Translations under genes and position numbers: made by a program
The notes under the pieces: model-generated
Told to the model about the DNA's origin: nothing
What the model saw: only the letters and a program-made list of their open reading frames with translations
The model's database searches: none
Shown here: positions 53,038 to 63,755 of the stretch, piece after piece
How positions within the stretch are numbered: position 1 is the first letter of the stretch
Layout: every line of letters begins with the position of its first letter
Assembly (NCBI RefSeq): GCF_000346465.2
Contig: NC_034009.1
Coordinates: forward strand, 15,478,950-15,542,949
DNA: 64,000 nt
Direction: 5' to 3'
From: Prunus persica
Taxonomy: Eukaryota; Streptophyta; Magnoliopsida; Rosales; Rosaceae

Positions 53038-54540
53038 ATGGAAGGCCAAGAGCACATTGTGATGCTGCCATTTATGGCTCAAGGCCATCTCATACCATTC
53101 CTTGCACTGGCAAGGAAAATCCAACAAAGAACAGGATTCACAATCACCATTGCCAGCACCACCCTCAACATCCAATACCTCAGTGCAACCATTGCCTCAA
53201 CCTCAAACTCTCAATCGGACTCCAACATCCATTTGGCTGAGCTTTCATTCTGCAGTACAGACTATGGCTTGCCCCCGAACGCCGAGAGCACGGAGGACTT
53301 GCCTCTAAGCAAAATAGGAGATTTTGTTGCTGCATCAACAAGTCTTGAAGCTCCTGCTCACCGCCTAATCTTGGATATCATCGCAAAAGAAGGCCGCCCA
53401 CCACTTTGTATTGTCTCTGATATGTATTTTGGATGGGCAGCTAATCTTGCAAATAACTTGAGCACTGTGCATGTGACTTTCACTACAGGTGGTGCCTATG
53501 GCTCTGCAGCCTTGGTGTCTATTTGGCTTAGCCTCCCACACCGTTGTACAGCTTCAGATGAGTTCCCAGTGCCGGGGTTTCCAGAGAGTTATCGTTTTCA
53601 TATCTCTCAGTTGAATCCATATTTAAAAGCTGCAGATGGTAAAGATTCTGGCTCTAGGATTTTTCAGCCCCAGATTTCACTTTCTACGAAATCTTTTGGT
53701 TGGCTGTGTAGTACTGTTGAGGCAATTGAGCCCTTTGGATTGGAGATCTTGAGGAATTACTTGAGGCTTCCTGTTTGGTCCATTGGACCTCTTCTTCCTA
53801 CAGATGCACTAAAGAACTCATCGACTTTGGATTCAAGTGTTTCAAGGCAACGTGCAGGAAAAGAGTTGGGCATACCTGCTGAAACATGCCTTAAATGGCT
53901 CGATTCGCATGGTTCGGATTCTGTTATCTACATCTCATTTGGTTCCCAGAACACTATCAGCGCCACCCAAATGATGGAGCTGGCTATTGCTTTAGAAGAA
54001 AGTGGAAGGCCTTTTATTTGGGTCATAAGACCTCCTGTGGGATATGACATGAAGGGAGAGTTCAGGGTAGAGTGGTTGCCCCAAGGATTCGAAGATCGAA
54101 TGAGCAAAAGAAAACAAGGGTTGTTGGTGCACAACTGGGCACCGCAGTTGGAGATTTTGTCACACAAGTCCACAAGTGTGTTTGTTAGCCATTGTGGATG
54201 GAATTCAGTGATGGAGAGCTTAAGCCAGGGCGTGCCAATTATAGGGTGGCCATTGGGAGCAGAGCAGGCATTTAATTCAAAGATGTTGGTGGAGGAGATG
54301 GGTGTGAGTGTGGAGCTGACAAGGGGAGGGCAGAGTGATATTGCTCGGAAGGAGGTGAAGAGACTGATAGAATTGGTAATGGACAAAAGTGGCAAAGGAG
54401 GAGAAATGAGGGAAAAGGCTTGTGAAATTAAGGAGCAGATAAGAGCAGCAATAAGAGAGGAGGCTGAAGACAAGGGATCTTTTGTTAAGGCAATGGATGA
54501 TTTTGTTGCTACCATTCTATCAACCAGACAAGGATTATAA
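53038..54540 (+). CDS. UDP-glycosyltransferase, UGT92A-like, intact and intronless
   Basis: A 500-residue family-1 glycosyltransferase, the usual length. The N-terminal acceptor domain has the catalytic His (H17 in MLPFMAQGHLIPF) and its Asp partner (D128 in CIVSDMYFGW). The C-terminal donor domain holds a complete 44-residue PSPG box from W367 (WAPQLEILSH) to Q410 (GWPLGAEQ), with HCGWNS inside; a final Gln is typical for UDP-glucose. It would act as a soluble cytosolic enzyme, transferring a sugar to a small lipophilic acceptor that I cannot name. I recall the overall pattern from UGT92A1-type proteins. There is no signal peptide and no intron. The ATG at 53038 is chosen because it gives the family's normal N-terminus. 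It is the only intact ordinary host gene seen here. Confidence 0.93.
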   Translation: MEGQEHIVMLPFMAQGHLIPFLALARKIQQRTGFTITIASTTLNIQYLSATIASTSNSQSDSNIHLAELSFCSTDYGLPPNAESTEDLPLSKIGDFVAASTSLEAPAHRLILDIIAKEGRPPLCIVSDMYFGWAANLANNLSTVHVTFTTGGAYGSAALVSIWLSLPHRCTASDEFPVPGFPESYRFHISQLNPYLKAADGKDSGSRIFQPQISLSTKSFGWLCSTVEAIEPFGLEILRNYLRLPVWSIGPLLPTDALKNSSTLDSSVSRQRAGKELGIPAETCLKWLDSHGSDSVIYISFGSQNTISATQMMELAIALEESGRPFIWVIRPPVGYDMKGEFRVEWLPQGFEDRMSKRKQGLLVHNWAPQLEILSHKSTSVFVSHCGWNSVMESLSQGVPIIGWPLGAEQAFNSKMLVEEMGVSVELTRGGQSDIARKEVKRLIELVMDKSGKGGEMREKACEIKEQIRAAIREEAEDKGSFVKAMDDFVATILSTRQGL

Positions 54541-55567
54541 AATTCAGAAAGTGTATTATTTGTTAGGTCTTCTCAGGAGGAAATGGAAGGAAACTTGCAA
54601 TTTTGAAGTCATTTGAGAAACCACAAGTGGCTCGCAAATTGCGCCACCTAACCTAAGTGTGTTTCTGGAAACTATTGAATTGGTATGAAGAATTGCATTG
54701 ATTTTTCGCATTTGAAGAACAAAACCTCATGAAAAGAACATACATGAGGGTCATATTCAATGATACCAAGATAGAGATCATTGCACCAATACTGGCAAAA
54801 GTAAGGAATACACAAAAGGCCTCAACTTATGTGTGGGGTTTTATCGCAAAAAGGGTCGATAAAAGTTTAGTAGTTGAACCACTCAGCATATATTGTATTT
54901 TATATTATCAAAGTTCCGATGTGAGACTTTTTTTACATTCTTCAACAAATATGAGTGTAGGATACTTGGTACTATATATTCCTGTTCTTTGAGATATATG
55001 AGATTCCTTGGACCTAAGTCAAAGATGAAGCTATCTAGTTCCTCAGGATTATGACGAAGGTTGGGATTGTATTTCATCCCTTGAAAGGCTGATATTAGGA
55101 TGGAATAGAGAAATCAGAGGATTCTATATATCTGCTAAAAGTGGTTCCCTGCTTTACCCTGAATGAATCATAATTTGAAGGCTCACATTCAACATAATTC
55201 ACAAATCAAAGGTGCAATAGAGAAATTTTTCAAGAGTAGAGGAGCTTAAAAAGCATCCTCCCTTAAGACATGGACAAACCATCTAGCTCTAAGAGGGAGA
55301 TGAAAAATTCCAAAAAAACAGAGAGTATTCCTTACTAGAAATGTTATCTTTTCACTGTATAATATGGTTGTTTTATCCCCCCGGCCCCTGAGTTTCTAAT
55401 AAATACTAATTCTTTTGGCCTTCTAAAGTGAAGCTGATACTATATGTTCTAGGCTTAATTTGGGGATCTTAAAATTATCGTGGTCTATCAAGTTCAAATC
55501 CCCAACCTATAAGAGAGAACCATATATGAATAATGAATGTAGCATCTAATGAATGGCATTACACCCT
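54541..55567. other. intergenic region between UGT92A-like gene and CACTA element
   Basis: About 1 kb without a convincing gene. The first 100-200 bases presumably hold the 3' untranslated region. Short frames (54729-54992 and 54883-55077) have no recognisable features. A stretch such as TTCCGATGTGAGAC near 54915 may be old element debris, but I cannot support that. Confidence 0.45.
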
Positions 55568-56220
55568 CACTACTACAAAAAGTGAAAAAGACGACCAGAA
55601 AACAACGACGGTCTAAGTGAAAACCGTCGTGGTTTATAAAAAGACGACGGTTCTAAAAACACCGTCGTGTAATACAACCTTAGACAACTAAAAAATGGAG
55701 TTTCAAATGGCTGTTCAAAAACAACGACGTACATAATTAAACAACCGACGTCTATTTGAAACAGATTTCCGCAGTGTAAAATCAATGCCAACAAAGAACG
55801 GCAGAAGTTATGAATCGACCGACGTAGAAAGTAAAGACGACGATTTCAATAAAAACTGCCGTTTTTACTCATAAAATAACACGACGAGGTTTTCGTATAA
55901 GACGCCGTATAATTACAAACAAATCCACGGCTTTAAAATACAAAATATCGCCGTATTAAATTAATTTACAACGACGGAAAATATAAATATAACGACGTCA
56001 TTCTCGTATAGTTCTACGACGTTATCTTTAAATCGTACAATAAAATTTATCGTCGTATTTATTCATTTTATACGTCGTACCTTTAATTTTAACGGTCGTC
56101 TTAATAAGAATTTTTGTTAACAATTTATTTCTTTGATTTTCTTATCCTACGTCGGTAGATCTACTTAATGACAAGAATTGAAATAACCACGACGGTTTAT
56201 ATAGAACACCGCCGACATAA
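55568..56220 (+). repeat. CACTA left terminus and subterminal motif array
   Basis: After the terminal CACTACTACAAAAAG, motifs such as AACGACGGT, ACCGTCGTG, GACGACGG, CGTCGTAT and ACGTCGG recur every 20-40 bases in both orientations. Several form inverted pairs, for example ACGACGGT at about 55603 with ACCGTCGT at about 55623, and GACGACGGT at about 55643 with ACCGTCGT at about 55660. In En/Spm, short subterminal repeats are bound by TNPA; here I infer a similar role. Confidence 0.8.
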
Positions 56221-56338
56221 TCAGATTTGTCTGAGATCCCAAGGGTTACGAAATCTTACCAGATGGAACTCTGTTCCACATCATAATCTTAACAGATGAC
56301 ACAGATTTGCAAATATTGCGTCGTGTTAGTTTACAAAT

Positions 56339-57665
56339 TCTAGAACATTAATTTCCCTCATTTTAAATTTCCTCGGGAAAGAAAAATCTATTTATCACGC
56401 TTTGGAATTGAAAACTAAAACTGAAAGAATACGGGAAAAAAAACTCTATTTATAATTTAAAATTAAAATCCACGTCGGTTGTAGTACACTTAACGACGTT
56501 TAACAAAATAATCTACGTCGGTAATTATAAATCTACCGCCATCTTAACTTAATATAGACGACGATAAAAGACGACGGTAGAACAGAAAACCGCCGTTGTT
56601 TCAGTTTCTTTAACATATCTTTCTGCAGGACTTGTGTAGTTCAAAGCATTGACAATGTCTTCATCATATCTCCCAGAAACTACTGATTCAATTGCTCATG
56701 CTTTAGAGGCCATCTGAAGCCATTTCTATTCTTTATCGCATTCTTGAAACCCATCTTCTTCTTCTGAAGCTCTACGGATAAAGGAAGAGGCTATCACAAA
56801 TCCGACGGATCTTCTTAGGCAAGAAAATCAAGGAGAGGATCAGGCACATCTGATCTTCAGATTTCCCTGAGAAGCGAACTTTCCTTCGACAGCGAGTGGA
56901 GGCCAGGCTTGCATCTCTTTTGATGGAAAGCAAGGAGTATTCAGAAGCACTAAGTGTCCTATTTGATGCGAGTAAGCTCAATTTCTCTTTGAGAAAGACA
57001 TCCAAATTATTGTCTTTGAGACATGAGAGACTGAGAGAGGAAGAACTTGGAACCTTAAATGTAAACCGAAAATGAATGAAAGCGACAAATTTATAGAATA
57101 AATTTTTAAAACCAACGGCGGTCCTTACAAAAAAAACGCCGTTTAAATTGTAAAATCAACGTCGGTATGATAGACGTATATTACAGGAATCCACGTCGGT
57201 AAATTAATAAAAACGACGTGTTAAATAATCTACCATGACGCGAGTTATTACTTATGTACTTTAATTTTTGAGTTTATTACGACGGTACCTACAAACTACT
57301 GTCGTATTTATTTACCACGTCCGAAGTTAAATGTACCGTCGTATTTTGTAATTTATACGTCGTAGTTATATGTAACCGCCGTATTATTTTTTTGAAATGG
57401 TTTTATATGTAAGCAACTTTTCGTCTACTTGACTTACACATTAGTTGTTTTTATATTCTTATTTTATTTAAATCTGTCATCCAAAAAAGAAACTTTACAT
57501 ATTGCAGAATATTAATTTCCTTCGTTTTAAATTTCCTCCGGAAAAAAAACTCTATTTATAACGCACTGTAATTGAAAAATAAACTGAAAGGTCACGGGAA
57601 AAAAAATTCTATTCATAATTTAAAAATTAAAATCCACGTCGGTTATATTAAACCTAACGACGTTA
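56339..57665 (+). repeat. direct repeats inside the CACTA element flanking the RPN6 fragment
   Basis: A segment of about 160 bases at 56339-56505 (TTAATTTCCCTC, TTTAAATTTCCTC, AAAACTCTATTTATAA, AAAATCCACGTCGGTTG) recurs at about 57505-57665. A second pair with the phrase CCGCCGTATTATTTTTTTGA lies at about 57376 and 57735, 359 bases apart. These duplications bracket the captured gene fragment and show local segmental duplication within the element. Confidence 0.75.
56619..57060 (+). pseudogene. RPN6: captured fragment of 26S proteasome subunit RPN6 (PSMD11) gene
   Basis: After a splice-acceptor-like TTTCTGCAG, ATG 56655 starts a frame with SSSYLPETTDSIAHALEA, followed in the same and another phase by SEAISILYRILE and EALRIKEEAI. 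It then skips to EKRTFLRQRVEARLASLLME and SKEYSEALSVL, ending with SKLNFSLRK. These match the N-terminal part of plant RPN6, a lid subunit of the 26S proteasome. About 65 residues between the two blocks are missing. There is a stop after HALEA and at least one frame change. The fragment has almost no ACGACGG motifs, in contrast to the element DNA on both sides, in line with foreign origin. Confidence 0.85.
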
Positions 57666-57781
57666 AATGAAATGATTCCACGTCGAACGAAAAATATTGC
57701 GTCGTGTTAGTTAAAAACGACGTAGTTAAATGTAACCGCCGTATTATTTTTTTGAAATGGTTTTATATGTAAGCAACTTTT

Positions 57782-57962
57782 CGACTTACACATGCACTGT
57801 TTCCAAACCCGATTAAAAATTTCAATCTCCCAGAGAAACCTTTTCGTCTTTTTTCCTTGTCAGAGCATTGTCAGAGTTTCTCATCGTCTTCCTCTCGTCT
57901 TCTTCGTCGTCTCTGAACTTAAACATCGATCATCTTCCTCTTGCTTTCATTGCACGCAAAAG
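57782..57962 (+). promoter_or_regulatory. probable 5' untranslated exon and promoter region of the CACTA gene
   Basis: A CT-rich stretch poor in the ACGACGG motif ends in AAAAG followed by GTAAGC at 57963, a good splice donor. The next acceptor is TTTTCACTTGCAG at 58634, 14 bases before the start codon. I infer a non-coding first exon and a 672-base leader intron (57963-58634). The transcription start is not identified. Confidence 0.55.
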
Positions 57963-58648
57963 GTAAGCTTTCATTTTCACTATTTTGGTTACTGTTTTGC
58001 ATGCTCATACGTTTTTTGTTTGAAAAATCTTTTGACCTTTTTTCTGGCCAAAATCATTTTACTTCTTTCCAAGTTTGATAAAATATACAGACAAAGAGGG
58101 AAAGTTTCCAACTTTGAAGACAACTACATCAACTAAATAAGACGACGGTAGACCACGACGGTTCGTCAGTTGTTCTAGCGTCGTCTGAAAATTGACAAAG
58201 TTGTTTTTAAAATAATAGTCTTTTTTTATATGCTTGTTTAATTGCAGGTTTGATTTCTCTGAACAATGGTTTTTATTTTTCCCTTATTTGATAAAATATA
58301 AAGAAAAAGAAACTAGGGTTAATATCTAATATAGACGACAAAATATCTTATTGTTTTACGTCGTGTGAATGTTAATACCACGACGGTGTATTACTATTGA
58401 CGTCGTATGAACATAAATACCACGACGTTATATAAATAATAGTTTACCACGACGGTGTATTACTATTGACGTCGTGTGAACATATATACCACGACGTTAT
58501 ATAAATAATGGTTTTAAACATTTATTACGTCTGAGATTATTTCATTGCGTCGTCTAAAATCATATCATACGTCGTATTTTTTTAATACCGTCGTTTGTGT
58601 TCTTAATGTTTTCCTGAAATATTTTCACTTGCAGTTTTGTCTGTTAAA

Positions 58649-61600
58649 ATGGTTTCTCAACAACAAACTAAGGATTCTGGCTCCAAGAAGCTTGGAATGG
58701 TAGCTCCTCAAGACAAGTCTTCGAAGGAGATGAAGTCTTCGAAGAAGATGAAGTTTGCTTCATCATCTGCTGAGACAGAACAAACCAGCCAGACAACAAT
58801 CTCTGATGATTCAAAGACTGGTCGAGGTATGAGCACAATGCCTCGTGTTGTGAAGAGAAAGCTTCAGAAACTGAGGCCAATTGTTGAGTACAATAAAAGG
58901 GGGAAAGGTGTTGGCCAAGCACATATTGAGATGCAGTCGTATATTGGTGTGTTGGCACACTCCAGGATCCCACTTGTGGACAAGAAATGGTCCCAAATCC
59001 CCAAGGATATAAAGGAGCAGATTTGGGAAGCAGTTGACATGGCTTTTGTCGTAGGCCAAGGGGGCAAGACCTCTGTTTTAGCTTCTGCTTCCAAGAAATG
59101 GAAGGATTTCAAGTCTACACTAACGAGGCATTATATCCTTCCATACACCAATGACAGGGAGAAATTAAGCCAACCCCCTGAAACATATAAATTCATAGAG
59201 AAAGCACAATGGGATGCCTTTGTAGCTTCAAGGCTATCCAAAGATTTTGAGTCTGTGCATTCTCAACATGCACAGATTAGGGAGAAACTCGAGTACAATC
59301 ATCGATTGTCTCGAAAAGGATATGCTGGATTGGAGGATCAATTGGAGGAAACCATGCCTGGGGTAGAAATTGATCGATCTACCTTATGGAAGAGAGCTAG
59401 ACAGGACAAACATGGTAACATCCCTGATCCAAAGGTGGCAGAGAAAGCAAAATTAATTGTAAGCCTACTCACTCTGTTTTAAATTTTTATTAAACTGTGA
59501 ATTATTCTTATTACGTCGTATGTTATATTTTTTGTCGTGTGAATGATATTACCACGTTGAGAAGTTTTTAAAACGTCGTTAACGGTCTAAATAGGAATCA
59601 CTACTCTGTTTTCTTTAATTATAGCATAAGACGTCGGTTGTTTATTCATTTCGTCGTTTTAAATAAATAACCACGTCGGTGTAACTACCGTCGTGATAAG
59701 TTATAATAACGTCGGTTTATACGTTATTGCGTCGTGTGAAATTATATAATACGTCGTTTGTACATAAATAACCGTCGTGTGTTTTTTTGTTTATCTTTTT
59801 TTAGGATGAATTGCAGAAACAAGTCTCGGAAGGCAAAGTCAGAGTAGATGGCAGCAATGATGTGCTGACCATGGCTTTGGGCCCCGAGCATCCAGGCAGA
59901 CTGAGGGGAGTTGGTGCTGGTGTTTCCCCAAGGCAATATTTCAATTTGCCCAAACCACAGAGGTTGAGCTTTGACGACCGTTTGAAGGACAGTTTAAGAG
60001 TTCTCCTTCAAGAAGAGACTAAAAAGATGGAGGCTAAGGCAAGGGAAGAGGCCTTAAGGATGGAGGCTAGGACAAAACAATTGGTAGAGGCTGAGAGGGA
60101 GCATTTCCTGAGTCAGCTTTCCCAATTAATTCCCAATTTTGATCCAAGCATGCTTAAACCAAGAATTAGCCAAAGCCCCAAAAATTCAATGTCTGACAAA
60201 GCTAGCTGCTCTGAAGGTGATGTGAGATCCCTACATTTGGAGGATGATACTGCCAAAATGGGGAAACATCAGCCAGATGAAGAGAAGGAAGAAGAAAAAA
60301 GAGATGAAGAGAAGGAAGAAGAAAATGAGAAAGAAGATGAAGAAAAGCATGACGACAAGGTATGTTCACATAACTTTGCCTTTTTTATTTGTTTTTCAAA
60401 ATTTCAGACGTCGATATTTTTATATAATCCGTCGTTTGTTTAAAACTTAGACGGCGGACTTTTTTTAAGACGTAATAAAATATTTAAACGACGATTTTTG
60501 CACTGTCGTTTAAATGGTTTCAGACGACGCTTTATTAATAACACCGTCGTCTTTATTGAATTACCACGACCGTTTTTTCACCGTCGTTTAAATCCTTTTA
60601 AGACGACGTTTTATTCCTTAAACCGTCGTCTTTATTGAATTACCACGTCATTTTTTTTATTTCTTTAAACAGGTTATTGAAGTTGGTGCTTATTCAAATA
60701 TGGAGGCGCCATCTTCTTTAAAAACCCTTTGTCGTTTTGTGGAAACGACACTCCTGCCTGAGGATAAGACACTCCAATTTACAATTGATAAGGAGGTGTT
60801 TGGTGGTGAGCGCGATACCTTCCTCCTGCCTGAAGATATTACACAATTTGCAGGCATGGAAGAAATTGGAGCTACTGTATTGGCTGTATATATGAGGTTT
60901 GTACTTCTAAGATAATAACTCGTTGGTTTATATATTGCGTCGTCTTAACTAACTAACCACATCGTCTTAACTAACTACCGTCGTGATAATATATTATAAC
61001 GTCTTATCTATTTCAGTACGTCGTGTGAATATATAATACGTCGTTTTTTTATACATAACCGTCGTGTTTGTTTTTGCTGACTTGTTTATATTATTTTATG
61101 TATTTAGGTACTTACACGATGTTTTGAAACAAGCCAATATGTGCAGCATGGTTGGCTTTATTGACCCTGCTACAGTTAGTGCCAACTCTGGCACAATAAC
61201 TGAAAGATCACGACTGGTAGCAGCTCGACTTCAGAAGACAGACGGTGAACAGCTTTTCATGATGCCTTACAATCCAGGGTTAGTCTCCTTAGGATTGTGT
61301 TTTTATGATTTTCAATAAATGACAGATTATAAACTAACCACGTCGGTGTTTTATTTTATTTAGTCGTTTGAAACTACTAACCACGTCGGTATTTATTTGT
61401 CGTCGTGATAAATGTATAATGTCGTCGTTATCTACTTTATTTCGTCGTGTGAAATACTATAATACGTCGTTTTTGTAAATAACCGTCGTTTTTATATTAA
61501 TTTTGTGCAGCCGTCATTGGATCTTGCTGATTGTAAGAGCAAAGAAGGAGACCGTCTATTTTCTGGATCCTCTGCCAGGTCATCGTGTGGTCGACGAAGA

Positions 61601-62067
61601 GGCGAAAAACATCGTGAACAGTGCTTTAAAAATATATAATACCCACATAGGCCGAGCAGGACGTAAAAATGTAATTTGGAAAACTCTCTCAGGCACACCA
61701 AAGCAACCCAGCAATGTCGAATGCGGGTATTATGTGATGCGCTTCATGAGGGACATCATCATGGATCCTTCCTTGGGGTTTGAGAATAAGGTAAGAAGAA
61801 ATTACCTTCATACATTTCACGTCGTTTTTTGTATTATCAACGACGGTCATGTAAAATTAACGTCGTTGAATGGATATACTACGTCGGTTATGAAAAATAT
61901 CGTCGTCTGTGATTGAATTTCTTTTTATTTATAAACCCTAATAGTCATTGTTTATGCAGTATGCCAAGGGAAACCAGGAAGCTTCATACCCCCAAGAAGC
62001 CATTGATGAAGTCCGGAATGAATGGGCAGAGTTTGTTTTCCAAATTATTAAACAGGGCAATTATTGA
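58649..62067 (+). CDS. CACTA-borne Transposase_24 / Ulp1-protease protein, six coding exons, intact
   Basis: Exons 58649-59458, 59805-60359, 60673-60896, 61108-61278, 61511-61790 and 61960-62067 join with GT-AG introns and matching phases to 715 codons plus stop, without internal stops. Exon 1 (about residues 85-265) resembles the plant Ptta/En/Spm transposase domain (PF03004): GQAHIEMQSYIGVLAHSRIP, VLASASKKWKDFKSTLTRHY, WDAFVASRLSKDF. Exon 2 has a helical Lys/Glu/Arg-rich stretch and a strongly acidic-basic repeat. Exons 4-6 form a C48 (Ulp1) cysteine-protease domain with H589 (RHWILLI), D606 (YFLDPL), Q652 and C658 (VECGYYVMRF). It may bind element DNA and remove SUMO-like modifiers. Start ATG is the first after the acceptor. 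Confidence 0.82.
59459..59804 (+). repeat. intron 1 of the CACTA gene, filled with ACGTCG-type motifs
   Basis: In 346 bases I count about a dozen motifs of the CGTCG/CGACG type, for example TTACGTCGTATG, AAAACGTCGTTAA, CCACGTCGGTG, ACCGTCGTGAT and TACGTCGTTTG. The intron starts GTAAGC and ends TTTTTTTAG. The other introns (60360-60672, 60897-61107, 61279-61510, 61791-61959) have the same character. Confidence 0.85.
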
Positions 62068-63364
62068 ACACTTGATATTTATGTATAATGTACAAATTTT
62101 CTCTATAATATGTAATGTAAAAATTTGTTGAGGTTTTCTTAAATTAAAAAAAAAACAAACATACAAATTGCTTAACCGACGTGTAATACTTTTCCAACGA
62201 CCTAATAAAGTCAAAAACCGTCGTATTTTGTTGTTTCGTGTTTTAAACAAATACGACGTAAAAATATAGTTAGACGACGTTCTTTGAACAATTGAGTCGT
62301 TTAAGGTTTACAACATCTTCAATTTCTTAAAGGTTCAGGGTATCATCGAAGACGTTTATGTAACGACAGCGGTTAAGTCGTTGATATATATATTTTACGT
62401 CGTATAGGTAAATAGCCGCCATGGTTTCTCATTTTAACGACGTCATTTTAACGACTTAGTAGTCTATTACAATTTACAACGTCTACAATTTATTAACACC
62501 GACGTGGTTTGTTGTTGTGGTAAGAATATTTTATTATTTTTATATCAAAATATTCAAAATAAATTTAAAATAAATCAGAAAATTGAAAAGTCAACTCCTA
62601 TGAAGTCATTGATATATTTTCTTCCACATAAACCTTGAAAAAATTCATTTTGAATAACAAAAATTTAAAATGACCATCCAAAACAAAATTATTTTGATGA
62701 GTCATAAAATCACTTCTAGTTTTATGGTTTAGGGTTTAGAGTCTAGGGTTTAGAGATTAGGGTTGTTATTTATTGGGGTTTATTTTTAAAGTATAATTTT
62801 TGGGTAGTCTAGGGTATATGTTAGGCTTTAAAACCATAAAACCTTTTATAAACTTAATTTTTTAAATTGTATAATTTAGTTTTATGGGTTTAGGGTATTA
62901 ATTTTTAACGACGGTGGTTGCGTCGTGGAATACATATTTTACGTCGTACAGAAAAACATACGACATGGTTTACTCTTTAAACGACGTCATTTTAATATGT
63001 AAGTCGGTTTATATAATTTACAACGTCTTTAATTTCTTAACACCGACGTGGTTTTTCAGTCGTCGTTATATAAAAAATTCAAAATAAATTTAAAATTAAT
63101 CCGAAAAATGAAGCTTCAAAATGAACGGCCTTACGTTCTTAATCCGAAAAATGAAGTTTCCGTCGTGGAATATTAAATTTACGTCGGTACGTGTAGAACT
63201 TTCGCCTTGGTTTTTCTTTCGACGTTTTAAAACGCGCGAACTCTAAAAATTTTCGCGCGACCTAAATTTTTTTAGATTTGGCTCTTATTCTTATACTTCG
63301 AACCCTGAAACCTAAAATTTTCAGATTTCGCACGACATAACTATTTGATCTTGTCATTTTCCGC
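62068..63364 (+). repeat. CACTA 3' region: motif-bearing non-coding DNA with a telomere-like patch
   Basis: Motifs (AACCGTCGTATTT, ACGACGTAAAA, CCGACGTGG, CCGTCGTTAT) are spread through this stretch at lower density than at the ends. At 62725-62770 there are several near-copies of the plant telomere unit (GGTTTAGGG, GTCTAGGG, GATTAGGG). The phrase AATCCGAAAAATGAAG occurs twice near 63100 and 63145. No gene is visible. Confidence 0.65.
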
Positions 63365-63755
63365 TATGGAGAAAATGATGGGGAGCAAATAGTACCTACG
63401 AAGGAAGAAACTGATAATGAAGATGGGGATTCGAGTGATGATTCTAGTAACGATTCGAGTTATATTAGGTTGTTTTGTTAAAGGGTTTTATGTGTATGCT
63501 TTGCGATCTGTTAATAATGTGCTTATAGGTATGGGTTCATGGATTTTCTGTTTAATGGGTTCATGGATTACATTATCTGTTATGTTGAATTGGGAATGGA
63601 TTTAATTTTGTCGTATCTTTTAATCACCCTATGTTATGTTGAATTGGGAATGGATTTATTGTTTTCATGCTTGGTTTCATGTATATGTTGGTTTCTTGCT
63701 TGGTTTCATATATATGTTGTGTTCTTAATGGGTTTTGTGTTCTTGAAAATAAACT
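63365..63755 (+). other. possible gene fragment with acidic serine stretch in CACTA 3' region
   Basis: One phase reads YGENDGEQIVPTKEETDNED, then GDSSDDSSNDSSYIR, a plausible acidic exon ending near a possible donor at about 63470. The following 250 bases are T-rich, with the sentence-like repeat 'TATGTTGAATTGGGAATGGA' at about 63580 and 63635. They look like an intron or untranslated region. This could be another captured piece; I cannot identify the source. Confidence 0.35.

Noticed and set aside
22777..54540. UGT91-like pseudogene and UGT92A-like gene as one inverted gene pair
   Set aside because: They belong to different UGT groups by their blocks and are 30 kb apart because of transposons; no evidence of duplication from each other.
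54729..55077. Small ORFs downstream of the UGT92A-like gene
   Set aside because: Short, AT-rich, without recognisable motifs, and on both strands over the same DNA.
62722..62770. Chromosome-end or true interstitial telomere array
   Set aside because: Only a few degenerate units are present within a transposon.
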